Source: Gryllotalpicola daejeonensis
GTDB taxonomy: Bacteria; Actinomycetota; Actinomycetes; Actinomycetales; Microbacteriaceae
NCBI RefSeq assembly: GCF_039538145.1
Contig: NZ_BAABBV010000001.1
Location: forward strand, 992,001-1,056,000
Direction of reading: 5' to 3'
Length of the DNA stretch: 64,000 nucleotides
In this document: positions 54,049-62,734 of the stretch, in pieces
Layout: the number at the start of each line of letters is the position of its first letter
Numbering within the stretch: the stretch's first letter is position 1
Position numbers and translations under genes: made by a program
Notes under the pieces: model-generated
Seen by the model: the letters and a program-made list of their open reading frames with translations, nothing else
What the model was told of the DNA's origin: nothing
Database searches by the model: none

Positions 54049-54642
54049 TCAGGTGAGCAGCACCGCCGCGGCGGCGTCGGCGAGGATGCGGCGCACGTCG
54101 GTGCCCTTGGCGACCGCCGAGTTGTGCGCCGTCGAGTTGAGCAGCCCGAACACCCCCTGCATCAGCACCCGCAGCTCGGCCTGCGTCGCCTCGGGGCGCA
54201 GCGCCCGCAGCACCTCGACCCAGCCGTCGAGATAGCGGCGCTGCAGGGTGCGCACCGCCCGGTTCTGCGCCTCGGGCAGGCTGGCGAGCTCGCGATCCTG
54301 CAGGCGGATCACGTCGCGCTCGCTGACCGCGAAGTCGACGTGGAAGTCGATCAGCCCGAGCAGCGTCTCGCGCGGCTCAGCCCGTTCCGCGAGCGTCGCC
54401 TCGAGCCCCGCCATCAGCCGCTCACTGACCCCGACGAGGATCTCGCTCAGGATCGCTTCCTTGCCGCGGAAGTGCCGATAGAGCGCCGGGCCGCTGACGC
54501 CGACCGCCGCGCCGAGGTCGTCGATCGAGACGGCGTGGAACCCGCGGCTGGCGAACAGCCGGGCCGCCTCGTCGAGGTAGCGCTGGCGCGTCTTCGCCTT
54601 CTCGGTCGAGCGCCAGGTCTGGCCGGCCGGCACGTGCGTCAT
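54049..54642 (-). CDS. TetR-family repressor of the acyl-CoA carboxylase operon
   Basis: A 197-residue regulator with an N-terminal TetR HTH (EAARLFASRGFHAVSIDDLG, AAVGVSGPALYRHFRGKEAI) and an all-helical ligand domain, probably binding an acyl-CoA. It is divergent from the carboxylase operon. The ATG at 54642 fits a TAGACT -10 box seven bases upstream, so a leaderless message is likely; an ATG at 54660 is the alternative. A candidate operator lies at 54675-54690. Confidence 0.9.
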   Translation of the reverse strand: MTHVPAGQTWRSTEKAKTRQRYLDEAARLFASRGFHAVSIDDLGAAVGVSGPALYRHFRGKEAILSEILVGVSERLMAGLEATLAERAEPRETLLGLIDFHVDFAVSERDVIRLQDRELASLPEAQNRAVRTLQRRYLDGWVEVLRALRPEATQAELRVLMQGVFGLLNSTAHNSAVAKGTDVRRILADAAAAVLLT

Positions 54643-54649
54643 GAGCGTC

Positions 54650-54655
54650 AGTCTA
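54650..54655 (-). promoter_or_regulatory. -10 element of the TetR gene, leaderless type (TAGACT)
   Basis: TAGACT, seven bases, then ATG at 54642. Its presence favours that start over the ATG at 54660. Confidence 0.55.
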
Positions 54656-54674
54656 GGCATCCGTCGACATTTCA

Positions 54675-54690
54675 GTTAGCGCTCGATAAC
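54675..54690. promoter_or_regulatory. Candidate TetR operator
   Basis: GTTAGCGCTCGATAAC has GTTA/TAAC arms around an 8-bp centre and lies between the divergent TetR and carboxylase genes, over the expected -35 region of the TetR promoter. Binding would repress both directions. Confidence 0.5.
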
Positions 54691-54719
54691 ATGGCTGCGA
54701 TCCTTGCGGAAGGATGTCG

Positions 54720-56327
54720 ATGGAGACATTGCCGAGTGCCGTGCGCACCGCGAGCCCCGAGTTCGCGGCCAACGCTGAGGCCCAGCGCGCGCTCGTTTCC
54801 GAGTTGCGCGAGCGCATGCGTGTGGCGGCGCGGGGCGGGTCGGATGCCGCGCGCGAGCGCCATGTGACGCGCGGGAAGCTGCTTCCCCGCGAGCGCGTGG
54901 ACCGGCTGCTCGACCGCGGCAGCCCCTTCCTCGAGCTGTCGCCGCTCGCAGCCCACGGCATGTACGACGGCGACTCGCCGGCCGGCGGCATCATCACCGG
55001 CATCGGGCTCGTGCACGGCCGGCAGGTGATGGTCGTGGCGAACGACGCGACCGTCAAGGGCGGCACCTACTATCCGATGACGGCGAAGAAGCACCTGCGC
55101 GCGCAGGAGATCGCGGGCGAGAACGAGCTGCCCTGCGTCTATCTCGTCGACTCGGGTGGCGCGTTCCTGCCCAGGCAAGACGAGGTCTTCCCCGACCGCG
55201 ACCACTTCGGCCGCATCTTCTACAACCAGGCGCGGCTGTCGGCTCGGGGCATCGCGCAGATCGCTGCGGTGCTCGGGTCGAGCACGGCGGGCGGGGCGTA
55301 TGTGCCGGCGATGAGCGACGAGACCGTCATCGTGCGGAACCAGGGCACGATCTTCCTCGGCGGGCCGCCGCTCGTGAAGGCCGCGACCGGTGAGGTCGTG
55401 AGCGCTGAGGAGCTCGGCGGCGGCGACACGCACGCGCGCCTCTCGGGCGTCGTCGACCACCTCGCCGACGACGACGATCACGCCCTGCGCATCGTGCGCG
55501 ACATCGTCGCGCAGCTGCCACCGCCGGCCGAGCGGGCCTGGGCGGTGCAGCCGCCCGCTCCCCCGGCCTACGACCCGGCCGAGCTCTACGGTGTCGTGCC
55601 GGCGAGCCCGCAGCAGTCCTACGACGTACGCGAGGTGATCGCCCGCATCGTCGACGGCAGCGAGTTCCACGAGTTCAAGCGCGAGTACGGTGAGACGCTC
55701 GTCACCGGCTTCGCACACATTGAGGGGCATCCCGTCGGCATCCTCGGCAACAACGGCGTGCTTTTCGGCGAGTCGGCGCTCAAAGGTGCGCACTTCATCG
55801 AGCTGTGCGACCGGCGGCGCATCCCGCTCGTGTTCCTGCAGAACATCACCGGCTTCATGGTGGGGCGCGAGTACGAGGCATCCGGCATCGCCAAGCACGG
55901 CGCGAAGATGGTGACGGCCGTCGCGTGTGCGCGGGTGCCGAAGCTGACGGTGGTGATCGGCGGGTCGTTCGGCGCGGGGAACTACTCGATGGCGGGCCGT
56001 GCCTACTCGCCGCGGTTCCTGTGGATGTGGCCGAACGCCCGCATCTCTGTCATGGGCGGCCCGCAGGCGGCATCCGTTCTCTCCACCGTGCGCCGCGACC
56101 AGCTCGAGGCGCGCGGCGAGCAGTGGTCTGCGGAAGACGAGGACGCGTTCCGCGCGCCCATCATCGCGCAGTACGAAGCGCAGGGCAGCGCGTATTACTC
56201 GACTGCCCGCATCTGGGACGACGGCATCATCGACCCCGCCGACACCCGCACCGTGCTCGGCCTCGCACTCGAGGTGTGCGCGCACGCGCCGCTCGGCGAG
56301 GTCTCCAACGGAATCTTCCGGATGTGA
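54720..56327 (+). CDS. accD1: Methylcrotonyl-CoA carboxylase-type carboxyltransferase (beta) subunit
   Basis: The biotin-dependent carboxyltransferase half of an acyl-CoA carboxylase. The 535-residue product has GGIITGIGLVHGRQVMVVAN, YLVDSGGAFLPRQDEVFPD, LGSSTAGGAYVPAMSDE and FGAGNYSMAGRAYSPRFLW, as in leucine-pathway MCC-beta and mycobacterial AccD1. The ATG at 54720 is chosen because GGAAGG lies six bases upstream; the ATG at 54714 would directly touch that site. It pairs with the following biotin carboxylase subunit. M. tuberculosis AccA1-AccD1 is an established MCC. Confidence 0.93.
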   Translation: METLPSAVRTASPEFAANAEAQRALVSELRERMRVAARGGSDAARERHVTRGKLLPRERVDRLLDRGSPFLELSPLAAHGMYDGDSPAGGIITGIGLVHGRQVMVVANDATVKGGTYYPMTAKKHLRAQEIAGENELPCVYLVDSGGAFLPRQDEVFPDRDHFGRIFYNQARLSARGIAQIAAVLGSSTAGGAYVPAMSDETVIVRNQGTIFLGGPPLVKAATGEVVSAEELGGGDTHARLSGVVDHLADDDDHALRIVRDIVAQLPPPAERAWAVQPPAPPAYDPAELYGVVPASPQQSYDVREVIARIVDGSEFHEFKREYGETLVTGFAHIEGHPVGILGNNGVLFGESALKGAHFIELCDRRRIPLVFLQNITGFMVGREYEASGIAKHGAKMVTAVACARVPKLTVVIGGSFGAGNYSMAGRAYSPRFLWMWPNARISVMGGPQAASVLSTVRRDQLEARGEQWSAEDEDAFRAPIIAQYEAQGSAYYSTARIWDDGIIDPADTRTVLGLALEVCAHAPLGEVSNGIFRM

Positions 56328-56329
56328 CC

Positions 56330-58336
56330 ATGTTCGATTCGGTGTTGGTCGCGAACCGCGGTGAGATCGCCTGCCGCATCATCCGCACGCTGCGGTCGCT
56401 CGGCGTGCGCTCGGTGGCCGTCTACAGCGATGCGGATGCCGATGCGAGGCACGTGCGCGAGGCCGATGCGGCCGTGCGCCTCGGGCCCGCACGGGCGAGC
56501 GAGAGCTACCTGTCGGTCGAGAAGATCGTGGCTGCGGCGATCTCGCAGGGGGCGCAGGCGATCCATCCGGGTTACGGATTCCTCGCGGAGAACCCCGACC
56601 TCGCGCGGGCGTGCGCAGGGGCGGGGCTCGTGTTCGTGGGCCCGGGTGTCCGCGCGCTCGAGGTGATGGGCGACAAGATCCGTGCGAAGCAGCAGGTGGC
56701 GGCCCGCGGCGTGCCGACCGTGCCCGGCATCGCCGAGCCGGGGCTCAGCGATGCGCGGCTGGCGGAAGCCGCGCGCGAGATCGGGTTTCCCCTGCTGATC
56801 AAGCCATCGGCCGGCGGCGGGGGCAAGGGCATGCACCTGGTCACGGGCGAGGGCGAGTTGGCGGATGCCTTGGCCGCAGCCCGGCGCGAGGCCGCGTCGT
56901 CATTCGGCGACGACACGCTGTTCCTCGAGCGGTTCGTGACCACGCCGCGGCACATCGAGGTGCAGGTGCTCGCGGACGCGCACGGCACGACGGTGCACCT
57001 CGGCGAGCGCGAGTGCTCGCTGCAGCGCAGGCACCAGAAGGTCATCGAAGAGGCGCCCTCCGCGCTGCTCGACGCGGCGACGCGCGAGCGGATCGGCGCC
57101 GCGGCCGTCGAGACCGCGCGCAGCGTCGGCTACGTGGGGGCCGGCACGGTCGAGTTCATCGTGTCGGCGGATGCCCCCGATGAGTTCTTCTTCATGGAGA
57201 TGAACACGCGGCTGCAGGTGGAGCACCCGGTGACGGAGCTCGTCGCTGTCGTCAAGAACGGCGGCTTGGACCTCGTCGAGTGGCAGCTGCGCATCGCCGC
57301 GGGCGAGGCACTCGACTTTTCGCAGAGCGACGTGCGGCTGCGCGGGCACGCGGTGGAGGCGCGCGTCTACGCCGAGGACCCGCAGCACGGCTTCCTGCCG
57401 ACCGGCGGTCGGGTGCTCGAACTGGTCGAGCCCGCCGGTGAGGGTGTTCGCGTCGACAGCTCGCTCGTGGCCGGCGGCACGGTGAGCTCGGACTACGACC
57501 CGATGCTCGCGAAGGTGATCGCCTGGGCGCCCGATCGGGAGGGCGCGCTGCGGCGGCTGTACGGCGCGCTCGGCGAGGTCGTGACGCTCGGCGTCGACAA
57601 CAACGTGGAGTTCCTGCGGCTGCTGCTCGCCGACGCCGACGTGCAGGCAGGGCGGCTCGAAACCGGGCTGATCGAGCGGCGGCTCGACGGCATGGCGTTC
57701 CAGGCGGCAGACGATCGGGGGCTGACGGCCGCGGCGCTGATTCTGGATGCACTCGAAGCGGGGGCACCGGGTGCAGCCGGCCGGAGCTGGGCGCGGCACG
57801 ACGGGTGGCGCCCCAGTGGGCAGCCCGCGCCACGGCGCTTCGAACTCGACGCGGGCGGGAGTGCCGCGACCGTGCTGGTGCGCGGCGACGGCACGGTCTC
57901 CATCGGCGAGGGCGCGCCGGTGCAGGCATCCCTCGAGCTCGATGGCGCGCACGCGCACGCGCGGATCGACGGCGTGACCAGCCATTTCGTGTACGCGCGC
58001 GATGGCGGGCGGCTGCTGCTCGCGCATGAGGGCGCAGCGTGGGCCGTGCGCGAGCGGCAGGCGGGCGCGGCGGCGGATGCGCCGGGGGCGGCCTCCCCCG
58101 AGCTGCGCGCTCCCATGCCGGGCGCGGTGACGGTGGTCGCGGCGGCCGACGGCGAGCGGGTCGCGGAAGGCGCGGCGGTCGTGATCGTCGAGGCGATGAA
58201 GATGGAGCACGTCGTGCGGGCTCCGCGCGCGGGAACCGTGCGGGTCGACGTGGCGGTCGGCGAGCAGGTCGCGGCCGGGCAAGTGCTGGCGGTCGTCGAG
58301 GCCGACGGTGACGCCGGCGAGGAAGGTGGGCGATGA
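56330..58336 (+). CDS. accA1: Acyl-CoA carboxylase alpha subunit (biotin carboxylase plus biotin carrier)
   Basis: A 668-residue protein: biotin carboxylase N-domain (FDSVLVANRGEIACRIIRTL), ATP-grasp core (KPSAGGGGKGMHLVTGE), C-domain (RLRGHAVEARVYAEDP), a linker region, and a C-terminal biotinyl domain with the biotin lysine in VEAMKMEHV. It carboxylates biotin and passes the carboxyl group to the beta subunit. The ATG at 56330 is used; a GTG at 56324 overlapping the accD1 stop (GTGA) is equally possible. Its stop overlaps the MaoC gene (ATGA). Confidence 0.94.
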   Translation: MFDSVLVANRGEIACRIIRTLRSLGVRSVAVYSDADADARHVREADAAVRLGPARASESYLSVEKIVAAAISQGAQAIHPGYGFLAENPDLARACAGAGLVFVGPGVRALEVMGDKIRAKQQVAARGVPTVPGIAEPGLSDARLAEAAREIGFPLLIKPSAGGGGKGMHLVTGEGELADALAAARREAASSFGDDTLFLERFVTTPRHIEVQVLADAHGTTVHLGERECSLQRRHQKVIEEAPSALLDAATRERIGAAAVETARSVGYVGAGTVEFIVSADAPDEFFFMEMNTRLQVEHPVTELVAVVKNGGLDLVEWQLRIAAGEALDFSQSDVRLRGHAVEARVYAEDPQHGFLPTGGRVLELVEPAGEGVRVDSSLVAGGTVSSDYDPMLAKVIAWAPDREGALRRLYGALGEVVTLGVDNNVEFLRLLLADADVQAGRLETGLIERRLDGMAFQAADDRGLTAAALILDALEAGAPGAAGRSWARHDGWRPSGQPAPRRFELDAGGSAATVLVRGDGTVSIGEGAPVQASLELDGAHAHARIDGVTSHFVYARDGGRLLLAHEGAAWAVRERQAGAAADAPGAASPELRAPMPGAVTVVAAADGERVAEGAAVVIVEAMKMEHVVRAPRAGTVRVDVAVGEQVAAGQVLAVVEADGDAGEEGGR

Positions 58337-58824
58337 GCGAGGAACACCGGATCGTGCAGCGCGGGCTGTACTTCGAAGAATTCGAGGAAGGCGCCGTCTA
58401 TGTGCACCGCCCCGGCCGCACGGTCAGCGAGGCCGACAACGTGCTGTTCACGACGCTCACGATGAACTCGCAGTCGCTACACCTCGACGCCGAGTGGTCG
58501 GAGGGCACCGAGTTCGGCGAGCGGCTCGTGAACAGCATGTTCACGCTGTCGACGATGGTGGGGCTTTCGGTCGGGCAGCTCACGCAGGGCACGATCGTGG
58601 CGAATCTCGGGTTCGGCGAGGTGCGCTTCCCGCACCCCGTGCGCGTCGGCGACACGCTCAACTGCGAGACGCGCGTGCGCTCGAAGCGGCTGTCGAAGAG
58701 CCGGCCGGGGCAGGGCATCGTCGAGTTCGAGCACACGGCGCGCAACCAGCACGGCGACGTGGTCGCGGTCGCGGTGCGCTCAACGCTGATGCAGTGCGTT
58801 CCGTCGGGCGGTGACGAGCGATGA
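58333..58824 (+). CDS. MaoC-family hydratase (Rv2499c-like)
   Basis: A 163-residue hot-dog-fold protein of the (R)-specific enoyl-CoA hydratase group: GRTVSEADNVLFTTLTMNSQ with LHLDAEW, and FPHPVRVGDTL. In the leucine pathway it could hydrate 3-methylglutaconyl-CoA with (R) stereochemistry, supplying the CitE-like lyase encoded next. That assignment follows the mycobacterial gene order and is an inference. It overlaps both neighbours by 4 bp (ATGA). Confidence 0.88.
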   Translation: MSEEHRIVQRGLYFEEFEEGAVYVHRPGRTVSEADNVLFTTLTMNSQSLHLDAEWSEGTEFGERLVNSMFTLSTMVGLSVGQLTQGTIVANLGFGEVRFPHPVRVGDTLNCETRVRSKRLSKSRPGQGIVEFEHTARNQHGDVVAVAVRSTLMQCVPSGGDER

Positions 58825-59663
58825 GCGCGGATGCTGCACTGCTCGGCCCCGCCCTGCTGTTCTGCCCCGGCGACCGGCCCGATCGGTTCGCGAAGGCGGC
58901 GGCCGCCGCCGACACGGTCATTCTGGATCTCGAGGACGCAGTCGCGCCCGAGGCGAAGGACGTCGCTCGGGTGGCGGTGAAAGGGGCCTCGCTCGACCCG
59001 GCGCGCACGATCGTGCGGGTGAACCCCGCGGCGACCGGGCTGCAGGAAGCGGACCTCGAGGCGGTGCGCGACTCACCCTTCCGGCTGCTGATGCTCGCGA
59101 AGGCCGAGTCGGCCGCCGACGTCGACCCACTCGACGGCTTCGACGTGATCGCGCTGTGCGAGACCGCGCGCGGGGTGCGGGCCGCCGACGAGCTCGCGGC
59201 CCACCCGGCCGTGGTCGGCCTCAGCTGGGGAGCGGAGGATCTGGTGGCATCCCTCGGCGGCCGCTCGAGTCGCACGCCAGGCGGCCGGTATCGCGACGTC
59301 GCACGCGCGGCGCGCTCGCGCGTGCTGCTCGCGGCGGGTGCGGCGGGCAAGGCGGCGTTCGACGCCGTGCACCTCGATCTCGCGGACGAGAGCGGGCTCG
59401 CCGACGAGGCGAGGGATGCCGCGGAATCGGGTTTCGCCGGGTCGATGTGCATCCACCCGCGGCAGGTCGAGGTCATCCGACGTGCGTTCGAACCGACCGC
59501 CGAGGCTCTCGCGTGGGGGCGTGCGGTGCTCGAGGCGGCTGCGGGGGCCGCGGCCGGCGTGTTCGCGTTCGAGGGACGAATGATCGACGAGCCGCTGCTG
59601 CGGCAGGCGCGGCGCATTGTGGCGGCGGCACAAGCCACGCCGGCGCCGGGAACGGAGAACTGA
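58821..59663 (+). CDS. citE: CitE-like HpcH/HpaI-family beta-hydroxyacyl-CoA lyase
   Basis: A 280-residue (beta/alpha)8 metal-dependent lyase: LLFCPGDRPDRFAKAAA, VILDLEDAVAP (metal acid), LCETARGVRAADELA and GSMCIHPRQVEVI. The M. tuberculosis homologue Rv2498c was reported as a lyase acting on (R)-HMG-CoA and citramalyl-CoA in leucine and itaconate breakdown. Here it occupies the equivalent place, and would release acetoacetate and acetyl-CoA. It overlaps the MaoC gene by 4 bp and shares one base with the dehydrogenase start. Confidence 0.9.
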   Translation: MSADAALLGPALLFCPGDRPDRFAKAAAAADTVILDLEDAVAPEAKDVARVAVKGASLDPARTIVRVNPAATGLQEADLEAVRDSPFRLLMLAKAESAADVDPLDGFDVIALCETARGVRAADELAAHPAVVGLSWGAEDLVASLGGRSSRTPGGRYRDVARAARSRVLLAAGAAGKAAFDAVHLDLADESGLADEARDAAESGFAGSMCIHPRQVEVIRRAFEPTAEALAWGRAVLEAAAGAAAGVFAFEGRMIDEPLLRQARRIVAAAQATPAPGTEN

Positions 59664-60850
59664 TGGTCGAGACCCAGCAGGCAGACACACTGCAGTACGA
59701 ACTGCCAGAGGACTACCGCATGCTGCGCGACACCGTGCGCGAGTTCACGCGCGAGGTCGTCGGCCCGGTGGCGGCACGGCACGACGAGGAGCACAGCTTC
59801 CCGTACGAGGTGGTCGCGCAGATGGCCGAGCTCGGGCTGTTCGGCCTGCCGTTCCCCGAGGAGTACGGCGGCCAGGGCGGCGACTACTTCGGGCTGTGCC
59901 TCGCGATCGAAGAGCTCGCGCACGTCGACCAGAGCGTCGCGATCACGCTCGAGGCCGGAGTCTCGCTCGGTGCCATGCCGGTGTACCGCTTCGGCACCGA
60001 GGCGCAGCGGAACGAGTGGCTGCCACAGCTCGCGTCTGGCCGAGCGCTCGGCGCGTTCGGGCTCACAGAACCGGGCGCTGGCAGCGACGCGGGCGGCACC
60101 CGCACGACCGCCCGCGACGACGGCGACGAGTGGGTGATCAACGGCAGCAAGCAGTTCATCACCAACTCGGGCACCGACATCACGCGGCTCATCACGGTCA
60201 CCGCGGTGACGGGGAACGCCGACGCCAGATCCGGCCAGCCAGGCAAGGAGATCTCGACGATCCTGGTGCCGGCAGGCACTCCGGGCCTCACCGTTGCGCC
60301 GCCGTACAGCAAGGTGGGCTGGAACGCCTCGGACACCCACGGCCTGAGCTTCGACGAGGTGCGCGTGCCGAAGGCCAACCTGCTCGGTGAGCGCGGCCGC
60401 GGCTATGCGAACTTCCTGCGCATCCTCGACGAGGGCCGCATCGCCATCGCGGCGCTGTCCGTCGGGGCCGCCCAGGGATGCGTCGACGAGAGCATCGCCT
60501 ATGCGAAGCAGCGCACGGCGTTCGGCAGCGCGATCGGCTCGTATCAGGCGATCTCGTTCAAGATCGCGCGCATGCAGGCCCGGGCCCACACGGCACGCCA
60601 GGCTTACTACCACGCGGCGGCCCTCATGCTCGCGGGCAAGCCATTCAAGACCGAGGCGTCGATCGCGAAGCTCGTCGCCAGCGAGGCCGCGATGGACAAC
60701 GCGCGCGACGCCACCCAGATCTTCGGCGGCAACGGATTCATGAACGAGTACACCGTCGCGAGGCACTATCGCGACTCGAAGATCCTCGAGATCGGCGAGG
60801 GCACCTCAGAAGTGCAGCTGATGCTGATCGCGCGGTCGCTGGGACTGTAG
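59663..60850 (+). CDS. fadE19: Acyl-CoA dehydrogenase (isovaleryl/short branched-chain type)
   Basis: A 395-residue flavoprotein with FGLTEPGAGSDAGG, NGSKQFITNSGTD, KVGWNASDTHGLSFDEVRVP, ATQIFGGNGFMNEYTVARHY and LEIGEGTSEVQLMLIARSLG. It matches the fadE19 position of the mycobacterial cluster and probably oxidises isovaleryl-CoA or 2-methylbutyryl-CoA. The ATG at 59663 follows GGAGAACTG. It is the last gene of the operon. The exact substrate cannot be fixed by eye. Confidence 0.93.
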   Translation: MVETQQADTLQYELPEDYRMLRDTVREFTREVVGPVAARHDEEHSFPYEVVAQMAELGLFGLPFPEEYGGQGGDYFGLCLAIEELAHVDQSVAITLEAGVSLGAMPVYRFGTEAQRNEWLPQLASGRALGAFGLTEPGAGSDAGGTRTTARDDGDEWVINGSKQFITNSGTDITRLITVTAVTGNADARSGQPGKEISTILVPAGTPGLTVAPPYSKVGWNASDTHGLSFDEVRVPKANLLGERGRGYANFLRILDEGRIAIAALSVGAAQGCVDESIAYAKQRTAFGSAIGSYQAISFKIARMQARAHTARQAYYHAAALMLAGKPFKTEASIAKLVASEAAMDNARDATQIFGGNGFMNEYTVARHYRDSKILEIGEGTSEVQLMLIARSLGL

Positions 60851-60877
60851 CGGCGACGGTCAGGCCAGACTGGCGTC

Positions 60878-61411
60878 ATGAGGTGGTCGGAGTTGCTCTC
60901 GGCTCAGCCGGCGCTCGGCGCGATTGCTCACGAGCAGCTGATCGCGCCGGGGGTGTTGCTCGTCGGCACAGTGCGGCGCGCCGGCATCGCCCGGATCAGC
61001 GCCGTCGAGCCGTTGATCTTGGACGGCGACCTCTGGCTGTCGATGATGTCATCGTCGACGAAAGCGCGTGACCTGGCACGTGATCGTCGCATCGTTCTGA
61101 ACAGCATCGTCACGGCTCGGGACACCGCGGTCGAGATCAAGATCGTCGGCGAAGCGGTCCCCGAGTCTGATAGGTCAATGCAGGAACGTTACGCCGCCGC
61201 CGCCGCGGACCAGCTGGGCTGGCGACCGGTCGCTGGAAGATTCAGATTGTTCCGCGTCTCGATCGACGACGTGACGTACATCGGTGCCGATGGTGAAACA
61301 CACGGGCAGCACATCGCCCGCTGGCCTGCGAACGAGGAATACGTTCGCCCGTGGACGACGCCCACATCGCTCGGGCCGCCAGTTCCTGTGCGACGGATTC
61401 TTACTAGCTGA
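60878..61411 (+). CDS. Pyridoxamine-5'-phosphate-oxidase-like flavin/F420-binding protein
   Basis: A 177-residue split beta-barrel protein: VLLVGTVRRAGIARISAVEP, LSMMSSSTKARDLARDRRIV and FRLFRVSIDDVTYIG are typical of small PPOX-family proteins that bind FMN or F420. Substrate unknown. A CAGACT hexamer ends six bases before the ATG at 60878. It is 27 bp after the dehydrogenase and ends before a large inverted repeat. Confidence 0.82.
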   Translation: MRWSELLSAQPALGAIAHEQLIAPGVLLVGTVRRAGIARISAVEPLILDGDLWLSMMSSSTKARDLARDRRIVLNSIVTARDTAVEIKIVGEAVPESDRSMQERYAAAAADQLGWRPVAGRFRLFRVSIDDVTYIGADGETHGQHIARWPANEEYVRPWTTPTSLGPPVPVRRILTS

Positions 61412-61431
61412 GGCGCCGCGCTTCGCGATCG

Positions 61432-61517
61432 CTCTCCGTCAGACACCGATTTGGTCGCGGACCGCGAACTCGCGCGCGAATTGCGACCCAGGTGCCAAAT
61501 CGGTGTCCTACGGAGAG
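61432..61517. repeat. 86-bp imperfect palindrome between convergent genes
   Basis: CTCTCCGT (61432-61439) and ACACCGATTTGG (61443-61454) are matched by CCAAATCGGTGT (61495-61506) and ACGGAGAG (61510-61517), a 20-pair arm with a 3/3 mismatch; GGTCGC (61453) and GCGACC (61483) add an inner pairing. It could be a bidirectional terminator or a small mobile REP/MITE-like unit. Confidence 0.75.
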
Positions 61518-61534
61518 TGAGGCGAGGGGGTTCC

Positions 61535-62734
61535 CTACCGCCGCGGCACGCGCAGGATCAGAGCGTCGCCCTGGCCACCGCCGCCGCACAGGCCGACCGC
61601 GCCGATGCCGCCGCCGCGGCGCTCGAGCTCCTTGGCCAGGTGCAGGGCGATGCGCGCGCCGGACATGCCGATCGGATGCCCGAGCGCGATCGCTCCGCCG
61701 TTGACGTTCACCCGGTCGAGGCTCACGCCGAGCTCGCGCGACGAGGCGAGGCCGACCGCGGCGAACGCCTCGTTGACCTCGATCAGGTCGAGGTCGTCGA
61801 CCGAGATCCCCTCGCGCTCGCACGCCCGCCGGATGGCGTTCGCGGGCTGGTGCTGCAGCGAAGTGTCCGGCCCGGCGACCATGCCGTGGGCACCGACCTC
61901 TGCGAGCCACGTGAGGCCTGAGGCATCCGCTCGCTCTCTGCTCATCACCACGAGCGCGGCCGCACCGTCGCTGATCTGCGACGAATTTCCTGCCGTCACC
62001 GTGCCCTCCGGGCTGAACGCGGGCTTCAGCTTGCCGAGGGTCTCGGCGGTGCTGTCTGCCCGCACGCCCTCGTCGCGCGAGACGACGACCGGGTCGCCGC
62101 GGCGCACCGGCACAGACACGGGGACGATCTCGTCGTCGAACCGGCCGGCCTCGGCGGCCGCGGCCGCGCGCCGATGCGACTCGGCCGAGAAGGCATCCTG
62201 ATCCTCGCGCGAGACGGGCACGCGCAGATTGTGGTTGTCGGTGAGCAGGCCCATCGCGATGCCCTCGAAGGCGTCCTCGAGCCCGTCGAGCGCCATGTGG
62301 TCGGCCATCGTCACCGGCCCGAACTTGTAGCCGGTGCGAGAGCCGCGCAGCAGGTGCGGAGCCTGCGACATCGACTCCTGCCCGCCGGCGACGACGACCT
62401 CGAGGTCGCCGGTGCGGATGAACTGGTCGGCCAGGATGATCGACTGCAGGCCGGAGAGGCACACCTTGCTCACGGTGGTCGACGGGACGTTCATGGGGAT
62501 GCCTGCGCCGACGGCCGCCTGGCGGGCGGGAAGCTGGCCGCCGCCCGCGGTCAGCACCTGGCCCATGATCACGTACTCGACGGCGTCGGGGGCGACGCCC
62601 GCGCGCTCGAGGGCGGCGCGAATCGCGACCGCCCCGAGGTCGGAGGCCGACAGCGACGAGAGGCCGCCGAGCAGCCGGCCGATCGGGGTGCGTGCGCCGT
62701 CGACGATGACAGAGCTGTTCTTCATGTCACTCAC
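61535..62734 (-). CDS. Acetyl-CoA C-acyltransferase (thiolase)
   Basis: A 399-residue thiolase. The nucleophile Cys lies in VSKVCLSGLQSI, the catalytic His in GGAIALGHPIGMSGAR, and the second Cys in LCGGGGQGDALIL. It would cleave 3-ketoacyl-CoA, for example 2-methylacetoacetyl-CoA or acetoacetyl-CoA. The GTG at 62734 shares one base with the SDR stop (TAGTG). With the preceding dehydrogenase and crotonase genes it forms a complete hydration-oxidation-thiolysis set. Confidence 0.95.
   Translation of the reverse strand: MSDMKNSSVIVDGARTPIGRLLGGLSSLSASDLGAVAIRAALERAGVAPDAVEYVIMGQVLTAGGGQLPARQAAVGAGIPMNVPSTTVSKVCLSGLQSIILADQFIRTGDLEVVVAGGQESMSQAPHLLRGSRTGYKFGPVTMADHMALDGLEDAFEGIAMGLLTDNHNLRVPVSREDQDAFSAESHRRAAAAAEAGRFDDEIVPVSVPVRRGDPVVVSRDEGVRADSTAETLGKLKPAFSPEGTVTAGNSSQISDGAAALVVMSRERADASGLTWLAEVGAHGMVAGPDTSLQHQPANAIRRACEREGISVDDLDLIEVNEAFAAVGLASSRELGVSLDRVNVNGGAIALGHPIGMSGARIALHLAKELERRGGGIGAVGLCGGGGQGDALILRVPRR

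Noticed and set aside
54672..58282. Long minus-strand frames opposite accD1 and accA1
   Set aside because: High-GC shadows; the plus-strand genes carry all family motifs and form an overlapping operon.
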